Positions 1 through 9,588 of a DNA stretch of 64,000 nucleotides are shown one piece after another. The stretch's first letter is position 1. Every line of letters starts with the position of its first letter. Under the pieces are notes generated by a model. That model was not told where the DNA came from and did no database searches. It worked only from the letters and a program-made list of their open reading frames with translations. Made by a program: the position numbers and the translations under genes. Origin of the DNA: Tigriopus japonicus (taxonomy: Eukaryota > Arthropoda > Copepoda > Harpacticoida > Harpacticidae); assembly GCA_010645155.1 (NCBI GenBank), contig JAAGOF010000234.1, forward strand, positions 282,221-346,220, given 5' to 3'.

Positions 1-1247
1 GCCCTACGGAAAACCACCTTCTACCAAATGAAACGGTGTAAGCTTGAAAAATATTTTTTGAGTTGTAATCAATGACAAAATGCAGCTTTTATTTTATTCC
101 GACAATTGCCGCCTAATGTAATTGTTAAACACTAAGGATGTCAAGAAAAATTGTGAAACAATAGTTCATCGTGGTTCTTCAACATTCTGAGAAGTAATTT
201 CAAAGATAGATTACTAAGTAATGTTACATTTCAATTATACGGTCCAAAAGAACAATATCAATTCAGTATGATATGAAGATGAAGTCGCTCGAGTACAAAT
301 TTAAAAATAAGAAATGTGAAATGAAATACGCCCGGTTCAAAGAAAGGCTAGAAATGTTTGGGATCAAATTCTATCCAACAGGCTTCACCTACATCACTCA
401 GATGAAAGGAAATTTACAAAATGAGCCTACGATTTGTACCTGGTCAGCAGATTTGATCATTTTGGGTTGTCACATTAGATAAGCGTCAAAATTTGATGAG
501 AGAAAATAAACCTGAAACGCCGTTTTCACATTCCAAACCCATGACGGTGATGACTCAAAGTAAACCCTTGATCAACTTGTTTTTACCAACTCGATTTTTT
601 TGTAACAATGCCCCAATATTCACTCACAATGCCATATTACCATTTGAGTCTTTGTGCGAATTACTTTCTATTTTTAATACGAATGTACATGTCATGTTGC
701 ACGGTATGATCGCTTTTTAAATGGGTTAAAAACAGCCCACATCGCAAAGGTTTAACGGCCACGAAACAATAATATTTTGTGTTCTCTTTAGGATCGTAGC
801 TGAAACTAGCCAAAAACATTTTAAACTCACAAAAACTCGAAATGATTCATGCTCAATTCACATGCAAACCTCTTCAACTTCCACTACGTTCATGAATCAA
901 AGTGTCGTGATAATGAAGTCTTTGGTCTTATCCAATCTGAACAGGTGATTGTTTTCTCAACTCAAATTTTAGGATTTATACGGCCAACAAACATGTTCAA
1001 ATGTCAAATTTCAAACAATGTCATTTCTCCTCTGAAATGACAACAATGGATTCAGTTGGTCAAAATCTTTTCGTCTCAAAATGTCTCCTTAAGTCGAGAA
1101 CAAAGTCAATAATTGCCAAATGATATGAATCTTTCAACGAATGAGAGCTCACAATATTTAACTGTCAAGTTTTCCTCACAATGCTTAATGTCAACCATTA
1201 ATCGATGCTCCAGAAACAAGTAGAAACAACTCTAATAATGTTCATAC
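1..1247. other. No gene recognised; left-edge intron or flank
   Basis: AT-rich DNA with only short unconvincing open frames. If the exon at 1248-1421 is real, this stretch is its downstream intron on the minus strand, and the rest of the gene lies off the left edge. Confidence 0.4.
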
Positions 1248-1421
1248 CTTGTGTTGGACTGCTACAGAACTGGTGAAGAACTCATCTTGTCCTGGTGTTC
1301 CAGTTCCACTCATGGTCGTTGAAGGCGGTGGTCGAGGCTGAGGCATTGATGGATTGGGTCCATGGAACCCATTCTGTGCCATCTTTTCACTGCGGATGTC
1401 TTTGGTCATTGTGGGCATGGC
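1248..1421 (-). CDS. First coding exon of an unidentified gene leaving the left edge
   Basis: On the minus strand this 174-bp stretch is fully open (58 codons). It is bounded by an acceptor (TTCACTTAG before 1421) and a donor (AAG|GTATGAAC at 1248/1247). It reads Ala-Met then MPTMTKDIRSEKMAQNGF, a Pro-rich stretch, and ends in FFTSSVAVQHK. The ATG at 1418 is the second codon after the acceptor, so the coding start probably lies here. A minus-strand donor GAG|GTGAGC near 1597 suggests a short non-coding exon upstream, around 1600-1690. I do not recognise the family. The composition is polar and low-complexity, as in an N-terminal tail. Only about 57 residues of the protein are inside the window. 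Real exon versus chance open frame is not settled; both splice sites in phase 0 favour a real exon. Confidence 0.42.
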
Positions 1422-2505
1422 CTAAGTGAAATTATGGCCACTCCTCGTCAATCACCCCTTTTATGAGTGAGCACCGCTCTTAATTCTTACCTCAATGAAT
1501 TTGAAGCCAAGGATTGTTTTGAAATATCAATGAGGAATGGATAAACTCGAAGAGAACGACGACAAACAAAGGCTGGAACACCACAAGAGCTCACCTCTGT
1601 CGAGTGATCACAGTAGGCATGGAAAAGTATGGGGGTCTTCGTTTGAGAACTAAAGAAAGCTGCCGCTACAAGAGAAACTCATTTTTTTTCTCTCCTTCGT
1701 TGGCCAAGAATCACCGCCGTGACGGAATTTTTATCCAATGCTGACCAAAAGTGTCTTCAAAATATTCCATGTTTAAGGGAAAAGATCTTGAATAGGATTG
1801 CCGGAATGAGATTAAACGAATTTTGTGACTTAGCAAATAGTCACTTTTCGCTAATAAGTTGGTCGCTAAAGTTGCTTTCTTTCGCAGCGTTTTCCCGTTC
1901 TTAGTCACGGATATGTTTTCCCCTGGCATCATATCTTGCATGCATAAGTTTAGTGGTGTTGCCCAGGTGTGGGTATCTCTTAGTACGTGAAAGCTTCAGA
2001 CTGTCTAGGGGGTGAAAGCATTTCAAAATGCAGTAAAGGGGGATGTACCGGCCCACATTGACCCACCTCCAAGTCTGGAGATCGAGTCAAATGTACGTTA
2101 GCCTCGACCCCTATTTTAGAGGTGAGAGACAATCATCGGTCCGGCTTTTAATTCGTCTCAGTAAGCACAACTCTAATTTCTCTTCCCTAAACACCCATTC
2201 CCTTCAATGCGATTTCATTCCTTGCCCAGGTCGATAGTGATGCTAAAGGTTCGGAATAGAGCTGCCAAGGTGGTGATTGTAGGTAGATACGTTGCCAGTA
2301 TTTAAACGAATGGATTATAACTAACGAGCACAGGCATTAAGGGCTCACTTTTAAAAGAATTTTTCTACTGACGATACATAAAACTTGCTTAGTTAAAGAG
2401 TTGTCAAGATTTCAATCCCCATGGAACAACGATGGTTGTTTTTTTTTTGGATTGAGTGTGCTATGGGCGTAGGGTTGAGCCTCACCCGGCCAGCATAGCC
2501 AGCCA

Positions 2506-2680
2506 TTAGATCGTCCAGTTTTTCCGATAGGCATTTTTATGTCCGGTACCAGATTGGTTCGCCAAGTGTGGGTGTGCATTAGCGTTTAAAAGATTCCTCG
2601 AGAAAGGTCGGTGAGGAGAATCGAACCTGGGACCCTCCTTGCTACAGGAAACTGCGCTAACCACTAAATTACAACACATC
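2506..2680 (-). repeat. tRNA-derived SINE-like repeat
   Basis: The minus strand shows a Pol III-like pair of internal boxes: an A-box-like TTTAGTGGTTAGCGCAG (about 2653-2670) and a B box GGTTCGATTCTCC (2615-2627), about 30 bp apart. The acceptor and anticodon arms do not pair well, so this is not a functional tRNA. The sequence continues beyond the tRNA-like head, as in a SINE. I found no second full copy in the window. Confidence 0.5.
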
Positions 2681-2715
2681 TTCTCCCTCAAAATGATTTC
2701 TCTCGAGAGTTGAAT

Positions 2716-2800
2716 GCGATCCTGCAGGATTTGAACCTACGCCGCCTGGTAAAGCACCAACACTTTCCCTTAGCTTTTCCAAAGCGCGTTGGTATTAGTG
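2716..2800 (-). repeat. tRNA-like repeat with long variable arm, minus copy
   Basis: The minus strand has a perfect B box GGTTCAAATCC (2727-2737), preceded by a segment resembling the long variable arm of Leu/Ser tRNAs. The block around the B box (GGCGTAGGTTC) is shared with the two tandem units at 6175-6420, so all three are one family. A D-arm and a pairing acceptor stem are not visible. I read it as a tRNA-derived repeat or pseudogene. Confidence 0.45.
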
Positions 2801-2994
2801 ATAGGATTCAATCTGATTTCAATCTTTTAGGGTTGCCATCAATGCTTTTGGTCCATTGCAAAAATAGTATGAAAAACTTTGCTTGATTTTGATGGCCCCC
2901 TTAGACTGAAGTCTTCAAAAACAGGGTCACTTTTTGAATAATCTCTATCAATGAACGCATTTTTCATAGAAGTGACAGGTGTACTATTGTACGT

Positions 2995-3272
2995 TAATGG
3001 ATTAGTCAACTGGGGATTCTTGGGGCCAAATAACTAGAGGTTGGTCAGATCTCAGGCTTCAATGTTTACAGGTTTGAATTTTGTTACACAAGGGAAAAGT
3101 TCTTTTTTAGTTTCATCCCAGGTTGTTAATAAATCAAATTTTAAATCAAACTCGGGAATTTTCAACAATCTTTTATCAAGTTTGTTAAAGAGCAAGTCTA
3201 GTCTCCGACACATCTCGAGCCATTTGGCCCCAAGAACCCCTTACTGAATTCGTCCAATTGAACTAATCCATT
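2995..3272. mobile_element. Foldback MITE, family A, copy 1
   Basis: The ends are inverted copies of each other: AATGGATTAGT near 2995 matches the reverse complement of ACTAATCCATT ending at 3272, and TTCTTGGGGCC recurs inverted inside. The interior shares order and sequence with 5068-5325 in the same orientation. It has no coding capacity. No clear target duplication is visible, so the superfamily is undetermined. Confidence 0.55.
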
Positions 3273-3381
3273 GGCAGTCACAGTGTAGTAGCGCGCGCAA
3301 AAATGCTTGGGCAGATTGAAAATCAGAATGAACTCCATCAGTGGTTGGTAGCGCACCAACTTGGTACGCTTGGTCCCGCTG

Positions 3382-4924
3382 CACGGGTAGTTTTTTAAGG
3401 AAATTTTTAATTTCAATGGCATTCCATTTTCAGTGGTACCACACCATTGGCATAAGCCTTGGAAAGAAGGAAATGCATAAATTAAAATCTTCCCCCATGG
3501 AAAATGAGAGAAATGGCCTTTTTAGTTATGGCATGGTTTGAATCCATTTTCCTCCTTATCCAATCATGAGAAGGATGTCTCCTTTGTAACACATTTTTGG
3601 ACCCTAATGTGTCCTTGATATGGAGCAAAGCTTAATTTCGATTTTGCACATCATAGACAATTTATTGATTTAGAAGCCTTTGTTTATTGCAATCAAGAAA
3701 AGTTGAGAAATATAGGCTTAAATCTGCTATGATAACAATGATGAAGAGGAGCAAAATGTCCCTTGAGGATAGTGCTTCAAGTGCATTAATTTGCTTAGTT
3801 GCTGTTTTGATAATTCTAATGAAAGCCTTTCTGAGTTAAAATTACAAAAACTGAACAACTAAAAAGTAAGGCAGTTTATTTATCATCAGAAATGGATTCA
3901 CAATGGCAAACAATGAAAGGCAAAAAAAGGAGATGGGAAAGTCATGGTGGTCAAGAAACAAAACTTGGAATGGAAAATGTTGAGCAATGAACTCAAAATC
4001 ACAACTGAACAACATGACTCATATTCACATAGTTTTGTTACAGAACTTTTAGGACAACCTTTCAGATGATTTTCATTGATGTGTTGGATACTGAGTGCAC
4101 TGTGAAGATTTTTTATGCATGGAAATTGTTTGTACACATGGCACATTAGATGAGTTTGATGCTCGTGCTCTCTTTGATGTATAAGTGACTGTCCACAGGC
4201 CTGTGATTTGGTCACTTTTAAAGCACACAATCAGCAAAAGAACTGATCAATGATCACATTGTTCAGGCTTCAATAACTTAGATTCTTCAAAATCCTTTGT
4301 TATATGTTCTTCACTTGGTCATAAGTGCACTTTACCTCATGCACATTTTTGTTGGCATGAAATACTTTGCCTAAAGTGGAAGGCCAACACAATATTGTTC
4401 ATTTGGTGATTGCAATCTTGACATGGAGGATTTCTCGCAAGAAAAAAGCAATTTGCAGAATGATATTCAGGATTGCACACAATGACACATGATAAGCACA
4501 TGATCAACGAGGAAATGACCAATCTACCACAATAACATCATCTCAGATGTACCAAACTGATCCAAATTAATCACCAATAGATACAGGATGTAAATGTCAC
4601 TTTCACAAACTAAACAAACATGCTGTGCCTTGAATATCCTTGTCTCTTCTTGTGTTGAGGTATTGATACTCATACATCAAATTAAACTCAAGTCAAGAAA
4701 TTGGCCAAGGATCAGTTAATTACAAACATGCCTTTCTCATAATTTTAATCAAGGGGAAAAAGATTCAAAACACGTCATAACTAAAATGACAATTTCTGTC
4801 ATATTCCATGGGGGAAGATTTTAATATTTGCATTTTTTTCTTCCGAAGACTTAAGCCAATGGTGTGGTACCACTGAAAGTGGAATGCCATTGAAATTAAA
4901 AAATTCTTGAAATAACTACCCGTG
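3382..4924. mobile_element. 1.5 kb inverted-repeat element with decayed coding remnant
   Basis: About 160 bp at the left (3382-3540) recurs inverted at the right (4765-4924). Both outer ends read CACGGGTAGTT inward, and both arms contain GGTACCACACCATTGG or its close complement. The flanks share only GCTG, so the target duplication is weak. The central part has decayed Cys/His-rich frames on the minus strand, described separately. The superfamily is not assigned. Confidence 0.55.
3898..4522 (-). pseudogene. Decayed zinc-finger-like coding remnant inside the 3.4-4.9 kb element
   Basis: Two minus-strand open stretches (4522-4337 and 4230-3898) are rich in Cys and His. The second contains SLIHQREHEH and, further on, ALSIQHINENH, both spaced like the helix half of C2H2 zinc fingers. 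The upstream Cys pairs are partly lost. Stops and frame changes separate the pieces. It could be the DNA-binding part of a dead transposase or a captured host fragment. I cannot name the parent gene. Confidence 0.3.
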
Positions 4925-5067
4925 GCTGGCTTCCTTATGTTTAGATGCAAGTGAATCAGGAACTATTGTGATCCAATGTGTGTTTTCGAATTCTTAAATG
5001 AAGCTTGTTTAAAATGACATATTGAACACGGTTAAATTCACGCAACATCTTCATGTCCTCAATAATG

Positions 5068-5325
5068 GATGAGTGTAGTCGGACGAATTCAGCTGGGGAT
5101 TTGGGGGTCAAACTGGTTAGGGATGAGTCAGAACATGGGCATTTCTTGGTCTAAGTTTGATGTGTGATGGAAAAGTTCTTGTTTCGATTAATATTCAATA
5201 CGAAGAATACAAATTGGGCTCGAGAATTTTTATTAAGTTTTGTGGAGGTTTAGTCTCCACTCTGACGCATTCTTAGCCGTTTTGGCCTCAGAATCCTTAG
5301 CTGAATTCGTTGGATTACACTCATC
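5068..5325. mobile_element. Foldback MITE, family A, copy 2
   Basis: The left end GATGAGTGTA and the inner ACGAATTCAGCT recur inverted at the right (AGCTGAATTCGT, then TACACTCATC near 5325). The interior (GGAAAAGTTCTT, then GTCTCC) aligns with copy 1 at 2995-3272 in the same direction. It is non-coding. Confidence 0.55.
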
Positions 5326-5682
5326 TAGTCATAAACTTTAATACACACCCGCAGATAATGTATCAATTTGATTGCCGATGCCCCACTTACAATTAAAAAA
5401 CTAGACAATATGATCTAGTAATACGTATGGTAGTTTGCAAAAGGTTGGTAAGAGGTGACTTGTTATGGGCACTAGTGATGACGGTGAGCAAAGTGAAGTT
5501 TATCAAGAACAAAGTAATCTGTCTTTTGAGAATTTAAAAAAATGCAACAAAACTATGCCCTTATGTGAGATACAAGGCATCCGTATTTAGTGTCGCATGT
5601 CCAACATAAAACTACTCAAAACACAATAATAGCACTCTAATATTAAAGAAATACCAGTTGAAAGAAACCTCCTTTCCTTTTA

Positions 5683-6968
5683 CAGTCGAATCTCGATATA
5701 AGAAATCTCAGTTTAAGCAATTTTCGCGATATAAGCAACTTTTCCGCACTGACCAAAATTTTACTACATAAGAATTCTCGATATAAGAAATTTTCCAATT
5801 TTCCTCAATCTCGATAAAAGAAACATTTTCAAAGTTTTGGCATACTTCTCTTGCTTTAATTGGTTTGGTCACACCGCAAAAAAAACCGTAGAAATTCCAA
5901 AAGGATCGATGCAGTGCTTCCATATCTTTTCCATATCCAGAGCTAAATTTTGCCCTTTTTGGGTCCCCTTTGCGCACTCTTTTGGGCTCTCGAGCCTTGT
6001 ACTTTTTTTTGAGAAAAAACTTGCACTTCTCAAGTTCGAGTCAAAAGAATGAAAATGACATTTTGAGCCCTAAAGTCACAGAAAATTGTCCAAAATGCTA
6101 CTCAACAAGAACTATTTGAAATACATTAAGTTTAAAAATATAATTTATCTACAATTATGCAAAATGTTATAAGCTTAAGGAAGCCAGAGTGGCCACGCGT
6201 ACTAGCGCGTTCTTAAAAATGCAGAGTGTAAGTGCTTCCCCAGACGGCGTAGGTTCGAATCCTGTTGGGGGTCAGATTGAAGCTGTCGGAAGAAATCCTT
6301 TTAAGGAAGCCAGAATGGCCACGCGTACTAGCGTGTTCTTAAAAGTGCCGAGTGTTAGTGCTTCCCCAGACGGTGTAGGTTCGAATTCTGTTGGGGGTCA
6401 GATTGAAGCTGTTGGGAGAAAAAATAAATCATAAATTAGTTTTACCAACAAATGTGCAATGCTTGAGAGTGAAACAAATTTCTGTGGCTACCAAAGCAAA
6501 ACCTAGTGGAAAAAAGCAACTCAAGGAAGTGTGTTGTCAACCCAAAAAGTCCCTCAAATCTGAGGTTATTTAAGGTCAAACTGAGAATAGAAGATTTGCT
6601 GTTGAGATATTCCAAAAAAATAGCAAAAAACTTCATCAGTATGAAAGTGTGGGAGGTTCAATTTTTTAAAACGTAGTTTGTCACTGTTTAAGTTCGATAA
6701 TTTACCAATCATGATGTCAAAATTGTATTTTTTTCTTTCATTTCTTCTGTCAAACTGAGATTGAAACAAGTTCTTAAGCTTTGTATTTTTTCGTAGCAAA
6801 AGTACGCTCATAAGGTTATATAAAGGTGATGTAAACTCCTCTAGTAGTTTCCAGTATTTTTTTTATCGTTTCTTGAGCCAATTTTCTTGGGTCTCAATAT
6901 AAGAAAAATCTCGATAAAAGCAATATTTTGCCGCTGACAGAAAAGTTGCTTAAAACGAAATTCGTCTG
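5683..6968. mobile_element. pogo/Tigger-type element, non-autonomous, TA target site
   Basis: The left end CAGTCGAATCTCGATATAAG and the right end (reverse complement CAGACGAATTTCGTTTTAAG) are inverted. TA flanks both sides (5681-5682 and 6969-6970). CAG termini with TA duplication fit pogo/Tigger DNA transposons. Subterminal copies of TCTCGATAtAAG/AAAAG repeat inside both arms. A minus-strand open frame at 5977-5708 reads through the left arm, but I see no transposase motif in it. Two tandem tRNA-like units sit in the middle. Confidence 0.6.
6175..6420 (+). repeat. Two tandem 126-bp tRNA-like units
   Basis: The unit starting TTAAGGAAGCCAGA begins at 6175 and again at 6301, so the period is 126 bp. 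Each unit has an A-box-like segment (AGAGTGGCC or AGAATGGCC) and a B box (GGTTCGAATCC in unit 1, GGTTCGAATTC in unit 2), plus a Leu/Ser-like long variable arm. The T arm pairs, but the 3' TGGGGGT has no complementary 5' acceptor half, so these are tRNA-derived repeats. A read-through frame across both units is an artefact of the repeat. Confidence 0.55.
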
Positions 6969-6970
6969 TA

Positions 6971-8639
6971 TATATTTATAATATTATTTATATTATATAA
7001 ATAAACAAATTATATGTTATTCGACTGTATAATACTTATTGTAAATCGTGGCGAAATTAATTGACTTGTTAAGAAACTATGACTTTGTATCTAGTGGCGC
7101 TCGCTATATTCTGAAAAATCATCCTAACTTTGACTCATATTACGCAGTCATATAGTGACTGAACTGCGTCATAGACCACGGAACTACTTTGACTGCGTAG
7201 ATGAAAACACAAAATGTTGGGCAAATACTTCTATGTTTCCTGTTATTTCAACCACAAAATCGTTGTACATCTTGTGTCATATATTTTTCTAACAATTTAT
7301 TACAAAAGTACTGAAAATTAAGGAATATCCTTTGTCTGTATCTTACTATTAATAAATCCTAAACTTCTCATTTATTTTGCAACTCGTCTAATGGGTTAAT
7401 GGGTTAAATGTTAACTGCACTAATTCAAATAGCTAAAATTAGATTAATGGTTCTTAAGTATATCCTCAGATAGTCAGATGTGTTGGTAGTATTGTCTAGG
7501 AACATTTCAATGACTTAGGATGTTAACTCACGTAATTCTTATAACGGAATCGTACCACTATCAAGTTAGATTAACTGTCCTTAAGTGTACTTTCGACACA
7601 GGTGCTGCTAACAAATATTTGTCTTTGTAGTGATTTTTGGAACAGTTCTCCTCTGTACTGAAAATCAACATTTTGCTCCCCGCATAAGTTGCGAGAAATC
7701 AGACCATAATGTTCCTCAAATGAAAAGTCCATTCAACCTTAGATTTGCCTGCACCTCGTTCTAACCTTACTTCAAAATGTAAATTAAAGGGAAAGTTTCC
7801 CATGCTCCAAGAACAACTTAAGGGATCTTGTTAAAACCAGGTAAAATAAAAAGAAGCTTATCTTATTCGTTATTCTTAAGTAAGCAAGTAATAAAAATCG
7901 GTACATGGCAAATGACTTTTTGCAATTAAAGAAGAACACTCTATTCAAGTTACTGGCTTAATTGTAAGAGGAAGAAGCAACGTAAGGTGGGCCATTTTAG
8001 GAGTGATGCAGATTTTTTGTGACGTAATATTTTCAAATTTCGTGTAAATTTCGGTGCTAGTGTGGAATGAATATTTTCTTTTGCGTCAAAAATATGTTTT
8101 TTAAGTGCGTTGTTAAAAATTTATCAACGATACCGTCGAATCAGTTGTGAAATTCTGAAATTGCGTTTTTCTTTGAGACTGACTAAGCATAACAAGGATT
8201 CATGATCATGCAATTGCCGTCGTTTTTTGCAAGATAGATCGCTCAAGCAAAAATCGAAACAAAGTTTTCCGGGTTTGGAGGAAAATATCGATTTGTTCAA
8301 TATTTTTGTTTAAAAAAATAGTGAATTCTTGTAGAACTAATTCCAAAATTTGAATGGGACTCCCTAAAAAAAACGTGCCTCCATTCGTTGTACTTTATGT
8401 CAACTAATGTAAATTTTGTGAAACATTCATATTTCAAATTGCTATATTCTCATGATGATCTTCCGAATCCAACACGAATGAACATTCATTTCACTAACAT
8501 TTCCAATAAGCCATGCGCTCTATTGCATTTTGCATGATAGTTTGACTCCAACCAGGTACATGTAGCCGAACCATGATGCATAGCAAGTCTACCTGGCTAG
8601 CCTGAAGAAAGTAAAAGCGTATGATATAGTTAGATAGGC
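6971..8639. other. AT-rich spacer, no gene seen
   Basis: It begins with a very AT-rich tract (6969-7020). Around 7395-7440 the phrase GTTAACTGCACTAATTCAAA resembles the ends of the MITE at 34222-34420, so a degraded relative may lie here. Nothing coding is recognised. Confidence 0.4.
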
Positions 8640-8645
8640 TTTATT
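8640..8645 (-). terminator. Poly(A) signal of the rhodanese gene
   Basis: AATAAA on the minus strand, 34 bp past the stop codon at 8679. It is correctly placed for 3' end formation of this gene. Confidence 0.6.
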
Positions 8646-8678
8646 GCCTCTGAATTGTACTGAACATAACGATTAGGT

Positions 8679-9104
8679 TTATCCAGATTCAGTTGGCCCA
8701 TTGTGAGCTACCCAATCCTCCATACTTCCGGAGTAGGCCTCAGCATTAAAACCCTGAGCCTTCAATGAGGCCGCAGCCTTAGCCGCACGTCCACCTTTGA
8801 GGCAATGAACAACCAGATGGGTGGTCTTCTCAGGCTTGGCGAATCCATATTTGGTTTCGAACTCCTCGCCACTCAAGTTCATGACATTGTCAATCTCAGG
8901 GACTAGAAGACAATAAATTTTACATTGAATCTAATGCTTCGATATCCCCTGAAACTGGTTGCTTTTCTTGCTCGCCCATTAAAACTTACGTGGGATATGT
9001 TGGGAACCGGGAATTCTCTTGGTCTTCCGTTCATCCCCTCCACGGACATCTACCAGGATAAATTCACCGGTTTCAAGACCCTTGCTCACTTTGTCAAAAT
9101 CCAT
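8679..9104 (-). CDS. Single-domain rhodanese, TSTD1-like sulfurtransferase
   Basis: Two exons, 9104-8990 and 8902-8679, join in phase (C|TC, Leu39) across an 87-bp intron (GTAAGT...TTCTAG) to give 112 aa. That is the usual length of TSTD1/KAT-type rhodaneses, which carry one rhodanese domain and move sulfane sulfur between thiosulfate or persulfide donors and small thiols. The active-site loop is visible as HCLKGGRA with the catalytic Cys72 and the CX4R signature. The first exon gives FILVDVRGGDERKTKRIPGS, the typical start of the fold, and the C-terminus has YSGSMEDWVAH. No transit peptide is visible, so a cytosolic location is likely. The start ATG at 9104 gives the expected N-terminus. AATAAA follows at 8645-8640. 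Both the fold and the active Cys are intact, so it should be active. The exact paralogue is not settled. Confidence 0.85.
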
Positions 9105-9588
9105 GTTGGAAACTGGTCGGTTCCTAGTTGCCTTTGATACTGATAGTCAATCAGAGAATACAGCTAACCACTCCCTTGCCTATCTCAAGTTTTTATACCT
9201 CTCGCGTCCATAACGACGACGACGTCGAATGTAGTTTCGTGCAAGCCAAAGAGACATGTGAACAGAGCACGCAAGGAAAAGGTGAGGATTTCACGTAACC
9301 TACATTGCAACTAGAGTATGTTTGCAGCTTTTTGGCAATGGTTTCCTAGACAATTACAACAAAGAGTCTAGCGACAAGGCACGAGAACCTAACAAGAACT
9401 ATGTTTAAGGAAAAGTGCTTTCAAGGCAGTGAAGAAATGAAATGAAGCTTAGATCATGGATGTATTTGAAGCAAATATTGATTCTTACATCTTTGACAAG
9501 GAATTAATGGCTTTTTTTCTTGTTTGGTTATTGATTACTTTGTGTTGTGTTGATTAATTTGAATTGCATTAGTACTAAGAATATATCT
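9105..9588. promoter_or_regulatory. Intergenic spacer, presumed 5' region of the rhodanese gene
   Basis: This lies upstream of the rhodanese start on the minus strand and downstream of the large coiled-coil gene. A CpG-containing run GACGACGACGTCG near 9215 is the only composition feature. The promoter role is inferred from position alone. No canonical AATAAA for the coiled-coil gene was noticed. Confidence 0.3.

Noticed and set aside
5708..5977. pogo transposase fragment on the minus strand
   Set aside because: Frame reads through the terminal repeat and shows no helix-turn-helix or DDE motif that I can point to.
6175..6290. Functional tRNA-Leu gene
   Set aside because: The B box and variable arm look right, but the acceptor halves do not pair.
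6189..6434. Frame of two near-identical halves starting MATRTS
   Set aside because: Read-through of the tandem tRNA-like units.
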